64,000 bases of DNA, taken from NCBI RefSeq assembly GCF_001424835.1, contig NZ_LMCQ01000019.1, forward strand, positions 355,011-419,010. The letters are read 5' to 3'. The notes under the pieces were generated by a model. It was not told where the DNA came from, did not search any database, and worked only from the letters and a program-made list of their open reading frames with translations. Positions 47,872 through 56,796 of this stretch are shown here, piece by piece. The position numbers and the translations under genes were made by a program. The stretch is from Variovorax sp. Root318D1 (GTDB lineage Bacteria > Pseudomonadota > Gammaproteobacteria > Burkholderiales > Burkholderiaceae_C). Within the stretch, counting starts at the first letter, position 1. Each line of letters starts with the position of its first letter.

Positions 47872-48001
47872 CGCTTCGGCAGGCGCAGGCTCACTCGCAG
47901 GCTCAGGTGCCGCCTGAGCCTGGCTGTGCGAATTCCAGTTTCTTTTTGCAAGCGCTTGCTGCCACGATGCCCTCCACACAACTCAATGGTGGAGAACATC
48001 G

Positions 48002-48421
48002 ATGGCATCCGAACTGAACCAGATCACGAGCTGGTCGCTGCGCTGGCGCATCTTTCTTGCGGGCGCGCTGTGCTTCGCGGCGGCGCTCTCCGCGGCGCAG
48101 CCGCTCGACGCGAACGTCGTGCTGCATGCCGAGCAGCGCTTTCAACTGGCATTGGAAGCGCAGGCGGCGCGCGACTACCGCGCCATGCTCGAAGAGCTCC
48201 GGCAGGCGGCTCTGGAGGACAACGCCGAGGCGCAGGAGATGCTGGGCATGGTGCTGCTGGCCGGCCCCACCCTGTATGGCACCGCGGTCAAGGCCGACCG
48301 CTGTGAGGCCCGCCGGTGGATGGTGCGGTCCGCGTCGCACGGCAGCGATACGGCCAAGGTCCAGCTCACTTTCCTGAACAGGCTGCGCCATTCCCCGGCC
48401 GGGAGAAACGCCTGCGAGTAA
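48002..48421 (+). CDS. Secreted Sel1-like repeat protein
   Basis: A 139-residue protein with a signal-type helix (about residues 14-34) and two Sel1-like helical repeats (AALEDNAEAQEMLGMVLLAG and ARRWMVRSASHGSDTAKVQL). Sel1 repeats mediate protein contacts; no enzymatic domain is seen. Function unknown. Confidence 0.7.
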   Translation: MASELNQITSWSLRWRIFLAGALCFAAALSAAQPLDANVVLHAEQRFQLALEAQAARDYRAMLEELRQAALEDNAEAQEMLGMVLLAGPTLYGTAVKADRCEARRWMVRSASHGSDTAKVQLTFLNRLRHSPAGRNACE

Positions 48422-48539
48422 GCCCGCTAATCGAGCTGCGGTCACGTGCGGTTACCAGGGTGTGCGCGAGGACGTCTCATCAGTGATTGCGGGGCTAGAC
48501 TGTTGGTCTACGCAATCTTCGGCATGAGCCGACTCATCA

Positions 48540-48884
48540 ATGAAACTCTGGTCGATTTCCATGGCGCTCGCTTTTGCCGGCGCCGCCCACGGCGCTGAAA
48601 ACTGCGAAGCCCTGCGCAGCCAGATCGAATCGAAGATCGCGGCGTCGGGCGTGACGCGTTTCAGCGTCACCACCATCGATGCCAATGCACAGGCCAATGG
48701 CCAGGTGGTGGGCAGCTGCGATCTCGGCAGCAAGAAGATCGTTTATCAGCGCGAAGGCGCTTCCCCGGCGGACGGCGCCGCGGTGCGCCCCGCACCGGCA
48801 CCGGCGCCGGCGCCGGCGGGTGAACGTATCCTGACGGAATGCAAGGACGGCACGGTGACCGTCGGCGGCAGCTGCAAGCAATAA
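48540..48884 (+). CDS. DUF1161 family periplasmic protein
   Basis: A 114-residue protein with a short signal peptide ending AGAAHGAENC. The DUF1161 core includes CEALRSQIESKIAASGV and VVGSCDLGSKKIVYQR, with two Cys likely to form a disulphide. A Pro-Ala linker (PAPAPAPAPAG) joins it to a short Cys-containing tail (LTECKDGTVTVGGSCKQ). Function unknown. Confidence 0.85.
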   Translation: MKLWSISMALAFAGAAHGAENCEALRSQIESKIAASGVTRFSVTTIDANAQANGQVVGSCDLGSKKIVYQREGASPADGAAVRPAPAPAPAPAGERILTECKDGTVTVGGSCKQ

Positions 48885-48925
48885 GCCGCCGTCCTGGCGT
48901 CGCACCTTTTTTTCCGGAGCTCATC

Positions 48926-49780
48926 TTGTCCCGCAAAGTCTTTCGCATTGCACTCTCGGCCTCGGCCGCCGCCGTTGGCGGCATCGCGGCGTACTGGACC
49001 ATCCTGGCTGCGCGCCAGGGTCACATCCTTTTCAACGTCAGAAAGCTTCCGGTCGTTCATCTGTCCGATGACTTTTCGACCTACTCGCACACAGTGCCCG
49101 GCGGCATGGTCCGCGGCTACGTGTATCACCCGCAGGGCGAAGACGCGCTGCAAGACCTGTTCATCTATTTCGCCGGCCGCGGCGAGGACGTGCGCGCCAC
49201 TGCGCAGGCGTTGCACTGGCTGCCCGAAGGCTTCGGCTTTGCGGCGGTCAACTATCGGGGCATGGCCGATTCTCAGGGCCATCCTTCCGAGATTGCCTCG
49301 GTTGCGGACGCGATCCAGTTTGCGAGCCACCTGCGCAAGGCCTTTCCAAAGGCGCGCCTGCACGTCGTCGGGCGCAGCCTGGGAACGGGCGTGGCCATCC
49401 AGCTGGTGGCGCAGCAGCATTTCTCGAGCCTGCAACTGGTCACGCCCTATGACTCGATGCTCGAAGTGGCGAAGCGGCGCTTTCCGCTGGTTCCGCTGTC
49501 GCTGCTGCTGCGGCATCGTTTCGACTCGCTCACGCACTGCAAGGAAGTGGCCGCCAAGACCCAGGTGCTGCTGGCCGAGAAGGACAACGTGGTGCTGCCC
49601 GAGCGCTCGCAAAAGCTCATTGCGGCGTGGCCGACGCCGGTCAACGTGCAGACCATTCCTGCCTCCGACCACCACAGCATCATGGGCCTGGAAGCGACCT
49701 GGCTCCACCTGGTCGACTTTGCGCTGACCGCAATTCTTCCGGAACCCGAGCCTGAACCGGCGGAGCCTGTGGCCGCCTGA
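48926..49780 (+). CDS. Membrane-anchored alpha/beta hydrolase
   Basis: A 284-residue hydrolase with one N-terminal membrane anchor. The start is TTG, supported by GGAG six bases before it; the longer frame overlaps DUF1161. The fold shows YFAGRGEDV (oxyanion area), the nucleophile GRSLGTG, LLAEKDNVV (acid) and SDHHSIMG (His). It resembles the YfhR/BEM46 group of depalmitoylase-like esterases. The C-terminal tail is a short Pro-Glu repeat. Confidence 0.82.
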   Translation: MSRKVFRIALSASAAAVGGIAAYWTILAARQGHILFNVRKLPVVHLSDDFSTYSHTVPGGMVRGYVYHPQGEDALQDLFIYFAGRGEDVRATAQALHWLPEGFGFAAVNYRGMADSQGHPSEIASVADAIQFASHLRKAFPKARLHVVGRSLGTGVAIQLVAQQHFSSLQLVTPYDSMLEVAKRRFPLVPLSLLLRHRFDSLTHCKEVAAKTQVLLAEKDNVVLPERSQKLIAAWPTPVNVQTIPASDHHSIMGLEATWLHLVDFALTAILPEPEPEPAEPVAA

Positions 49781-49799
49781 GCCTGCAAGGAAAACCTGC

Positions 49800-51005
49800 T
49801 CAGCCCTCGTTCAAGGCGGCAAACCCGCGCTCCAAATCGGCCAGCAGGTCCGAAGGCGCTTCGAGTCCCACGTGCAGCCGCACCACGGCGCCGCGCGCGC
49901 TCCAGTCGGTCACGCTGCGGGCTGCGCGCATGTTGGCCCAGGCCACTAGGCTTTCGTAGCCGCCCCACGATGAGCCCCGGCCGAACAGCGAGAGTGCGTC
50001 GACCATTCGTTCGACCGCCGCGTTTCCGATGCCGGGTTGCAGCTCGAACGAGACCAGTCCGTTGGTGCCGCGGCAATCGCGCTTCCATAGTTCATGGCCC
50101 GGATGCTGCGGCAGCGCAGGGCAGAACACGGCCGCCACTTCAGGCCGCGCCTCGAGCCAGCCTGCCACTGCCAGCGCATGCCGTTCGTGCATCTGCAGCC
50201 GGGCCGACAGCGTGCGGATGCCGCGCAGCACCAGCCATGCGTCGTCGGGGCTCACCGTCATGCCGAAGGCGTCGCAGCGCTCGTTGAGCGGCTGCCAGGC
50301 TTCGCGCGTGGTGGCGACCGTGCCCATCATCACGTCGGAATGGCCCGAGAGGTATTTGGTGGCGGCCATCAGCGAGATGTCGGCGCCCAGCGCCAGCGGC
50401 CGGTACTGAACGCCCGAGCCCCAGGTGTTGTCCGCGGCCAGCAGGGCGCCGCGTGCATGCGCCAACTCGGCCAGGCGGGGCAGGTCGCACATCTCGTACA
50501 CCAGCGAGCCCGGGCACTCGGCATACACGAGCCGCGTGTTGGGCTCGAAGCGTTCTTCCACGCCGCTGCCGTCCGCCGCAAAGAAGGTGCAGCGGATACC
50601 GTAGGGGTCGAGAAAGGAATGCACGAGATTGCGCGCGGGCTCGTACACGCTGTCGGACATCAGCACGTGGTCGCCCGGCTTCAGGTAGGACAGCAGCACC
50701 ATGCCGATGGCTGCCAGGCCAGTGGGAAAAAGGCGTGTTCGAAAGCCTCCTTCGAGTTCGCTCACCGCATCTTCGAGCGCGAAAGTGGTGGGCGTGCCGC
50801 GAGCGCCGTAGCTGAAAACGCGCTCGTCATCGCGCCGAGCGCGGGCATCGCGCATGGCGGCCACGCTGTCGAACACCACGGTGCTCGCGCGCACCAGCGG
50901 CGGGTTGACAGGCTTGCCGCCGGCATGGAGCGACGACTTGCCGGTGTGGGCCAGGCGCGTTTGCAGTGCCTGCGCGGCGGCATCGGTATGCGAAGAGTCG
51001 GGCAT
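49800..51005 (-). CDS. metC: Cystathionine beta-lyase-like PLP enzyme
   Basis: A Cys/Met-metabolism PLP enzyme of 401 residues, fold type I. The cofactor lysine is in LMAATKYLSGHSDVMMG; SYGARGTPTTFALEDAV and the phosphate-binding LFPTGLAAIGMVLL are family motifs. It cleaves C-S bonds of cystathionine or cysteine conjugates to pyruvate, ammonia and a thiol. It is last in a reverse-strand cluster with a thiol dioxygenase and a rhodanese, so its in vivo substrate may be an organosulfur compound rather than cystathionine. Confidence 0.88.
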   Translation of the reverse strand: MPDSSHTDAAAQALQTRLAHTGKSSLHAGGKPVNPPLVRASTVVFDSVAAMRDARARRDDERVFSYGARGTPTTFALEDAVSELEGGFRTRLFPTGLAAIGMVLLSYLKPGDHVLMSDSVYEPARNLVHSFLDPYGIRCTFFAADGSGVEERFEPNTRLVYAECPGSLVYEMCDLPRLAELAHARGALLAADNTWGSGVQYRPLALGADISLMAATKYLSGHSDVMMGTVATTREAWQPLNERCDAFGMTVSPDDAWLVLRGIRTLSARLQMHERHALAVAGWLEARPEVAAVFCPALPQHPGHELWKRDCRGTNGLVSFELQPGIGNAAVERMVDALSLFGRGSSWGGYESLVAWANMRAARSVTDWSARGAVVRLHVGLEAPSDLLADLERGFAALNEG

Positions 51006-51049
51006 GGTGGTGAACGAAGGGGCGGAGTTCGCAAGGCCTCTATGGTGCG

Positions 51050-52060
51050 TCAGTCGGCCTTGGCGCCGGAGAGCTTGACCACGCGCGACCAGCGGTCGAT
51101 GTCCAGGCGCAACTGCGCGGCAAAGGCTTCGGGCGTGTTGGCCACCACTTCGCTGCCGCCGTCGGTCACGAGCTTGCTCACCTCAGGCAGGCGCAGTGTG
51201 CGCACGATGGCTTCGTTCAAATAAGCCACGCGCTCGGGCGGCGTGCCGGCCGGCGCGAAGAAGCCGTACCAGTCTTCGAAGCGGGCATTGGCATAGCCGA
51301 GCTCCTCGAGCGTGGGCACCTTGGCGAACACGCCGATGCGGCGCGGGCTGGTGACGGCCAGCACGCGCAGCTTGCCGCTCTGCACCATGCCCGCGACAGA
51401 CGCGGTGGAGGTCACGAGCACGTCGACCTGGCCGCCGAGCAGGTCGGTGAGCGCGGGGCCGGCGCCCTTGTAGGGCACGTGGGTCATGTCCACGCCGCTG
51501 TCCTTTTGCAGCACCACGCCGACCAGGTGCGAGAGCGTGCCGTTGCCCGGCGTGGCATAGGTGACCTTGCCGGGGCTCGCCTTGGCGCGCGTGGCGAGAT
51601 CGGCAAAGGTCTTGTAGGGCGAACTGGCTTCGACCACCAGTGCAAGCGGTGCCGCGTTGACCTGCGTGATGGGCATGAAGTTCTTGAGTGGATCGAAGCC
51701 CGGCGCCGAGTAGAGCGAGGGGTTCACCGCCATGATCGACACCTGCGAGGTGAGCACCGTGTAGCCGTCGGGCTTGGCCTCGGCCACCGACTTGGCGCCG
51801 ATGTTCCCGCCCGCGCCGCCGCGGTTGTCGACCACCGCGGCCTGGCCCATGATTTCCGGCAGCCGCGTGGTCACCAGCCGGGCCGTGGCGTCGTTGCCGC
51901 CGCCCGGTGGAAAGGGCGAGACGAACTTCACCGTCTGCGAGGGAAAGCCGTTGCGCGCCGGCAGCGGCTCAGCCGCGGCAGGCTGCAGGGCCATGGCCGC
52001 CAGCCATGCGGCGGCGACGGAAAAACGGGCAAGGCTCGAAGCGCGATGGGCAGACGGCAT
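51050..52060 (-). CDS. Bug/TctC-family periplasmic solute receptor
   Basis: A 336-residue receptor of the Bordetella-uptake-gene family, expanded in Burkholderiales. The signal peptide ends in MALQPAAAEP. Motifs are FVSPFPPGGGNDATARLV, VVDNRGGAGGNIGAKSVA and VTYATPGNGTLSHL. AGGAG eight bases before the ATG supports the start. Ligands are usually carboxylates or small organic acids. Given its neighbours, a sulfur-containing carboxylate (for instance a mercapto acid) is a possible ligand, but this is inference. Confidence 0.92.
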   Translation of the reverse strand: MPSAHRASSLARFSVAAAWLAAMALQPAAAEPLPARNGFPSQTVKFVSPFPPGGGNDATARLVTTRLPEIMGQAAVVDNRGGAGGNIGAKSVAEAKPDGYTVLTSQVSIMAVNPSLYSAPGFDPLKNFMPITQVNAAPLALVVEASSPYKTFADLATRAKASPGKVTYATPGNGTLSHLVGVVLQKDSGVDMTHVPYKGAGPALTDLLGGQVDVLVTSTASVAGMVQSGKLRVLAVTSPRRIGVFAKVPTLEELGYANARFEDWYGFFAPAGTPPERVAYLNEAIVRTLRLPEVSKLVTDGGSEVVANTPEAFAAQLRLDIDRWSRVVKLSGAKAD

Positions 52061-52108
52061 GGCGGAACTCCTGAATGGAACGGACAACGGCGAACGAATG
52101 GAAGGGGC

Positions 52109-53698
52109 TCAGGCGTGTAGCGCGGCGGAAGCGGCGGGCAGCTTGAAAGCCGCGCGCTCCGCCGCATCGAGCTGCGCGACCAGCCCGGTTTCCCAAGCCA
52201 GGTAGCGGCGAGCCGCTTCCTTGTTGCCGTCGTGGCGGTCGTGCACGAAGAAGAGGTAGTCGATGCAGTCCGCATCGGCGGGCCGCTCCGGCGTTGCTTC
52301 GACCGGCAGCCCGGCGCCGCGCCATGCGGCCATGCCGCCTTCGAGCAGCAGCGGTGCGGGCGAACGGCCGGCCAGTTCGGAGCTTGTGGCCCAGGCTGCG
52401 AGCGCGGCGTCGTCGGCCAGCAGCACCAGTGGCCGCGTTTCGCTTTTCACGTCGTTGGCGAGCCGCGGGCGTATGGACCAGCGTGCCTGCGGAATATGGC
52501 CGGCGCGAAACTGCATGCTTGGACGCAGGTCGATCAGCGCCACGTCGCCTCTGTCCAGGCGAGTGGACAGTGCTTGCGCATCGATGGTCTGAAGGGCAGG
52601 AGCCTGGGGAACAGCCGCAGGCGCAAGCGCAAACCCGCTCGAAAGCCCGCCTTCAAGCACGCACGCGTCGTGCCCCATTTGCCGCAGCCAGCTCGCAATC
52701 GTCGGTGCGCGTACGCCGTCGTTGTCGAACAGCACGAGGCGCGCGCCGCGCACGCCGACATACTGGTCTCCGGCTTGCATCAGCTGGCCACCGGGCGTGT
52801 GCTGTGCGCCCGGCAGGCTGCCGGCCGCGAATTCTTCAGGCGTGCGCACGTCGCAGAGAAACAGGGTGCGGCCCGTATGGCCGGCCCATTGCTGCACGGT
52901 TTGCGCGGTGACCGTGGGCACGCCGAATCGTTGGGCCAAGGCTTGCGCGGCGGGCCGAAGATCGGTGTTGCCGCTTTCCGCCGGATAGCGCCGCGTGCCG
53001 CCGTGCTCCAGCGTGTGGTCGTTCAGGTACCAGCCTTGCGTGCCGTTCTCCAGTGCATAGACGGGGTTGGGCAGGCCGAGGTTGATGAGCGTCTGCGCGC
53101 CGATGATGCTGCGCGTGCGGCCGGCGCAATTGACGACGATGGGCGTGGTGGTGTCGGGCACCAGACGTCGCACGCGGTAGGCGAGTTCGCCGTTGGGGCA
53201 GCAGGTGGCCGTGGGGATGTTCATCTTGTGGAACTCGCTCACGGGCCGGCCGTCGAGCACCACCACTTTTTCGTTGCGCGCAAGCATGGCAGCCAATTGG
53301 TCGGCGCTGACGCGGGGCGTGTGATAGACCTCTTCGGCCAACTCGCCGAAGGTCTTGGAGGGCAGGTTGACGCCCGCAAAGAGCGCATGGCCCGCGGCCT
53401 TCCACGCGCGGGTGCCGCCTTGCAGCACATGCACGTCGGTGTAGCCCAGCACCGCGAGCCGCCGGGCGGCGCGTTCGGCCACGTCCGAATCGCCATCGTC
53501 ATACGCGACCACTCGCACGCTGCGGCGCGGCACCAGGCGCGGCGCATCGAGTTCGAGCCGGCTGAAGGGCAGGGGGGTGCCGTAGAACAGATGCGCCTCG
53601 CCGTACTGGCCGTGCTCGCGCACGTCGAGCAGCGCGATCTCGCCGCCGTCGTGCAGCCAGAATTTGAGGGTCTTCGGATCGATGAAGGAGGTCGTCAT
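52109..53698 (-). CDS. Four-module rhodanese-family sulfurtransferase
   Basis: A 529-residue protein of four rhodanese-like modules (about 1-110, 120-235, 260-365, 370-470) and a helical tail. Only module 2 has the catalytic cysteine loop, CAGRTRS, with C191. At the matching place modules 1, 3 and 4 have YDDGD, FDNDG and LADDA, so three modules are probably structural or regulatory. The start ATG gives MTTSFIDPKTLKF; a much longer frame upstream is shadow. It sits between the dioxygenase and the Bug receptor genes, likely one operon. Confidence 0.87.
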   Translation of the reverse strand: MTTSFIDPKTLKFWLHDGGEIALLDVREHGQYGEAHLFYGTPLPFSRLELDAPRLVPRRSVRVVAYDDGDSDVAERAARRLAVLGYTDVHVLQGGTRAWKAAGHALFAGVNLPSKTFGELAEEVYHTPRVSADQLAAMLARNEKVVVLDGRPVSEFHKMNIPTATCCPNGELAYRVRRLVPDTTTPIVVNCAGRTRSIIGAQTLINLGLPNPVYALENGTQGWYLNDHTLEHGGTRRYPAESGNTDLRPAAQALAQRFGVPTVTAQTVQQWAGHTGRTLFLCDVRTPEEFAAGSLPGAQHTPGGQLMQAGDQYVGVRGARLVLFDNDGVRAPTIASWLRQMGHDACVLEGGLSSGFALAPAAVPQAPALQTIDAQALSTRLDRGDVALIDLRPSMQFRAGHIPQARWSIRPRLANDVKSETRPLVLLADDAALAAWATSSELAGRSPAPLLLEGGMAAWRGAGLPVEATPERPADADCIDYLFFVHDRHDGNKEAARRYLAWETGLVAQLDAAERAAFKLPAASAALHA

Positions 53699-53796
53699 GG
53701 GCCAGGAGAGAAATCGATAGAGCGACAGTGGCAGGGCGAGCGACTCCGTGCGACGCCGCACCGCGGCTCGCATCGGAAAATTGGAAAAGGGAATGC

Positions 53797-54426
<630 letters not shown>

Positions 54427-54474
54427 TCACTTTAGTGACGCGGGCGTGACCCGACAATCCAGCCGGCGCACGAA

Positions 54475-54497
54475 ATACATCAATAAAATTAATGTAT
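54475..54497 (+). promoter_or_regulatory. LysR-type T-N11-A operator overlapping the LysR start codon
   Basis: ATACAT and ATGTAT flank eleven AT-rich bases (CAATAAAATTA), a perfect outer inverted repeat of the LysR-box form. It overlaps the ATG of the regulator gene, as expected for a negative autoregulation site, and lies about 90 bases from the dioxygenase start on the other strand. Confidence 0.6.
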
Positions 54498-55368
54498 GCC
54501 CACGCTCGATCTCGAACTGCTGCGCTCCTTCGTGGCGGTTGTCAGCCACCGCAGCTTTGCGGCCGCGGCCGTGCACCTGGGGCGCACGCAGTCCGCCATC
54601 ACGCAGCAGATGCAGCGTCTCGAAGAGCAGGCAGGCCACCCCCTGTTCGCCAGGCAGGGCCGGCAAAAGCGGCTCACTGAACATGGCGAGCGGCTCCTGA
54701 CCTATGCGCACCATCTGCTCGCGCTCAACGACGAGGCGCTGCGCAGCCTCCGGCAAGGCGAGCTCGAAGGCAACCTGCGCATCGGTGCGCCGCACGACGT
54801 GGCCGAGACCATGCTGCCGCTGCTGCTGTCCGAGATAGCGCGCACATCGCCGCTGCTGCAGCTCGACATCCACATCGGCCGCAGCCCCTACCTCATGACC
54901 TCATTGAAGAGCGGCGAGGTCGACATGATCATCTCGAACCGCGCCGATCCGCAGTTCGACGGCGTGGTGCTGCGCAATTCGCCGACCGTGTGGCTCTGCG
55001 CGGCCAGCTATGTGCACGACCCGGTCAAGCCGGTGCCGCTGATCATGGCCGACGGTCCCAGCATCTTTCGCCGCATCGGCCATGAGGCGCTCGATGCCGC
55101 GGGAGTGGCGTGGACGCCGCGCTACACGTCGTCGAGCCTGATCGGCATCAAGGCCGCGTTGCGCGCCGGCCTGGGTGTGACGGCGCGCGGGGTTGAGCAA
55201 CTGGATGCCGGGCTGCGCGTGCTCGGTGCGGGCGACGGCATGCCGCGCCTGCCCGACCTGGCGTACTACCTGTACGTGCGCAGCCACGTGGTGAACCCGG
55301 TCACGCGGCAGGTGTTCGAAACCTTGAAGAAGCACCTTCGGCTGCCGCGCACCGACATGCCGGCCTGA
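54496..55368 (+). CDS. LysR-family transcriptional regulator
   Basis: A 290-residue regulator. The winged helix-turn-helix is DLELLRSFVAVVSHRSFAAA with GRTQSAITQQMQRLEEQ, and the effector domain follows (residues about 90-285). It is divergent from the sulfur cluster, the usual location for a LysR activator of that operon. The inducer is probably a pathway thiol or sulfinate; that is inference from context. Confidence 0.92.
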   Translation: MPTLDLELLRSFVAVVSHRSFAAAAVHLGRTQSAITQQMQRLEEQAGHPLFARQGRQKRLTEHGERLLTYAHHLLALNDEALRSLRQGELEGNLRIGAPHDVAETMLPLLLSEIARTSPLLQLDIHIGRSPYLMTSLKSGEVDMIISNRADPQFDGVVLRNSPTVWLCAASYVHDPVKPVPLIMADGPSIFRRIGHEALDAAGVAWTPRYTSSSLIGIKAALRAGLGVTARGVEQLDAGLRVLGAGDGMPRLPDLAYYLYVRSHVVNPVTRQVFETLKKHLRLPRTDMPA

Positions 55369-55389
55369 GCACTTGAGGCCGTGGCGGGA

Positions 55390-56220
55390 TTAGGTCGCCC
55401 AGATGCGCGGAGAACTCGCGGGCAATTGCCACAGCTCGGCGCGCCATGCCTGCCACACCTGCCGCAGCAGCTGCATAGCGGGCTCGACCACTGGCGCGAG
55501 CACGCGCAGCACAACGATCTCGGCATGCGGGCTCGTCGCACCCGCGCTCTCCTGCAGGCCGTGCGCATCGATGGCCGTGCGCGCGAGCGCAAGCAGCGCC
55601 TCGCGCCGCGCCTTCGTGGCCGGCGTACCCGTCACGAAGAACAGCGATGCAATGCAGCGGTGCCCGCCGAAGCCCAGCGGACTTTGCAGCAGCCGATGGT
55701 CCGCCGCATCGATGCGTCCGCGTTCGAGCCACACACCGGGCACTTCGATGTGCTGCAGATAGGTGCCGCGCTCGAATGGCTGGTTGGCATTCGGCAGGCC
55801 GAGAGCGGTCACGTCCCAGCCGATCATCTCTGCGCCAGCTTCGGCCTCGATGGTGAGTCGGTTCTCCGCCCGGCAGCCGCTGTAGCAGATCGCCTCCAGC
55901 GGCAGCCACTCGAGCCGCGCGCCCTTGGCAAGCCGGATGCGCGTGCGCTGCAGCGCCAGCTCGCCTTCAGAGCGGTAGAAGCGCGATGCACCGGGTGTGG
56001 TGATCAGCCCATGGCTGCCGTCCGCCGCCTCGATGTCGATGTCCAGCGTGTCGCCGCCCACCAGCCCGCCTGGCGGGTGCACCAGCACGTTGTGGCAGAT
56101 CGCATCTCCCTCCGGATAGAGGCTCTGAAGAATTCGAAGCGGCCCGTCATGGCGAAAGCGCGCGACGCTGCGAGCGGATTCGTGCCGGTAATCGAGATGG
56201 AGACGTGCGTGCCAGGACAT
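55390..56220 (-). CDS. ureD: Urease accessory protein UreD
   Basis: A 276-residue urease-activation protein. The diagnostic block is HPPGGLVGGDTLDIDI, with TTPGASRFYRS and EAICYSGC. UreD joins UreF and UreG on apo-urease to load nickel. No urease subunit or other accessory gene is adjacent: the gene downstream is a convergent LysR and the one upstream, 39 bases away on the same strand, is a purine-type deaminase. It may therefore be transcribed from the riboswitch-controlled promoter upstream. Confidence 0.92.
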   Translation of the reverse strand: MSWHARLHLDYRHESARSVARFRHDGPLRILQSLYPEGDAICHNVLVHPPGGLVGGDTLDIDIEAADGSHGLITTPGASRFYRSEGELALQRTRIRLAKGARLEWLPLEAICYSGCRAENRLTIEAEAGAEMIGWDVTALGLPNANQPFERGTYLQHIEVPGVWLERGRIDAADHRLLQSPLGFGGHRCIASLFFVTGTPATKARREALLALARTAIDAHGLQESAGATSPHAEIVVLRVLAPVVEPAMQLLRQVWQAWRAELWQLPASSPRIWAT

Positions 56221-56259
56221 CCAACGAGTCTATTCGCCCCGCAGCGTTCTCTTGTGGAC

Positions 56260-56796
56260 CTAGCTGGCCCACGCTCCATCGTGGGCGGCGCTGGCTTCAT
56301 GAAGCAGTGCAGGCCCGATGCATTCGATCGGATGCGGAGAGGCGCGGAACACGTCTCGGCACGACAGCTCCGCGTCGCGCTGATCCTGCCGCTCGCCGCG
56401 GAACACGCGCAGCCGCTCGGCGTCGATGCCGTACACCACGCGGCCGATGTTCGACCAGAAGATGGCGCCCGCGCACATCACGCAGGGCTCGCCCGATGCA
56501 TAAAGGGTGGCGCTGGCAAGCTCCTCGCGCGTGAGGCCGCGCCCCGCGAGTGCGCGCAGGGCGTTCACCTCCGCGTGCGCCGTGCAGTCGCCGGTCTCGG
56601 CATTGCTGTTTCCCGCTTCGGCCAGCACTTCGCCGTCGGCCGAGACGATGAGCGAGCCAAAGGGCCGGTTGCCTCGGCGCCGAGCCGCATGCGACCAGAC
56701 GATGGCCTTGCGAAGGTAGCGTTCGTCGCGCTCGTCGAGCGTGGTTTCTTCAGGGAATGCGATGTGGCTGCCAGCGGAATTCATGTCTTCGATCAT
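56260..56796 (-). CDS. Zinc nucleoside/guanine deaminase
   Basis: A 178-residue cytidine-deaminase-fold enzyme with HAE (74-76) and PCVMC (C105, C108) providing zinc and catalytic residues. The extended C-terminus (CRDVF...IECIGPALLHE) resembles bacterial guanine deaminases of this fold. Its ATG overlaps the receptor gene stop (ATGA), so they are translationally coupled. In a transcript led by a xanthine-type riboswitch, conversion of guanine to xanthine is the natural reading, but substrate is not proven. Confidence 0.87.
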   Translation of the reverse strand: MIEDMNSAGSHIAFPEETTLDERDERYLRKAIVWSHAARRRGNRPFGSLIVSADGEVLAEAGNSNAETGDCTAHAEVNALRALAGRGLTREELASATLYASGEPCVMCAGAIFWSNIGRVVYGIDAERLRVFRGERQDQRDAELSCRDVFRASPHPIECIGPALLHEASAAHDGAWAS

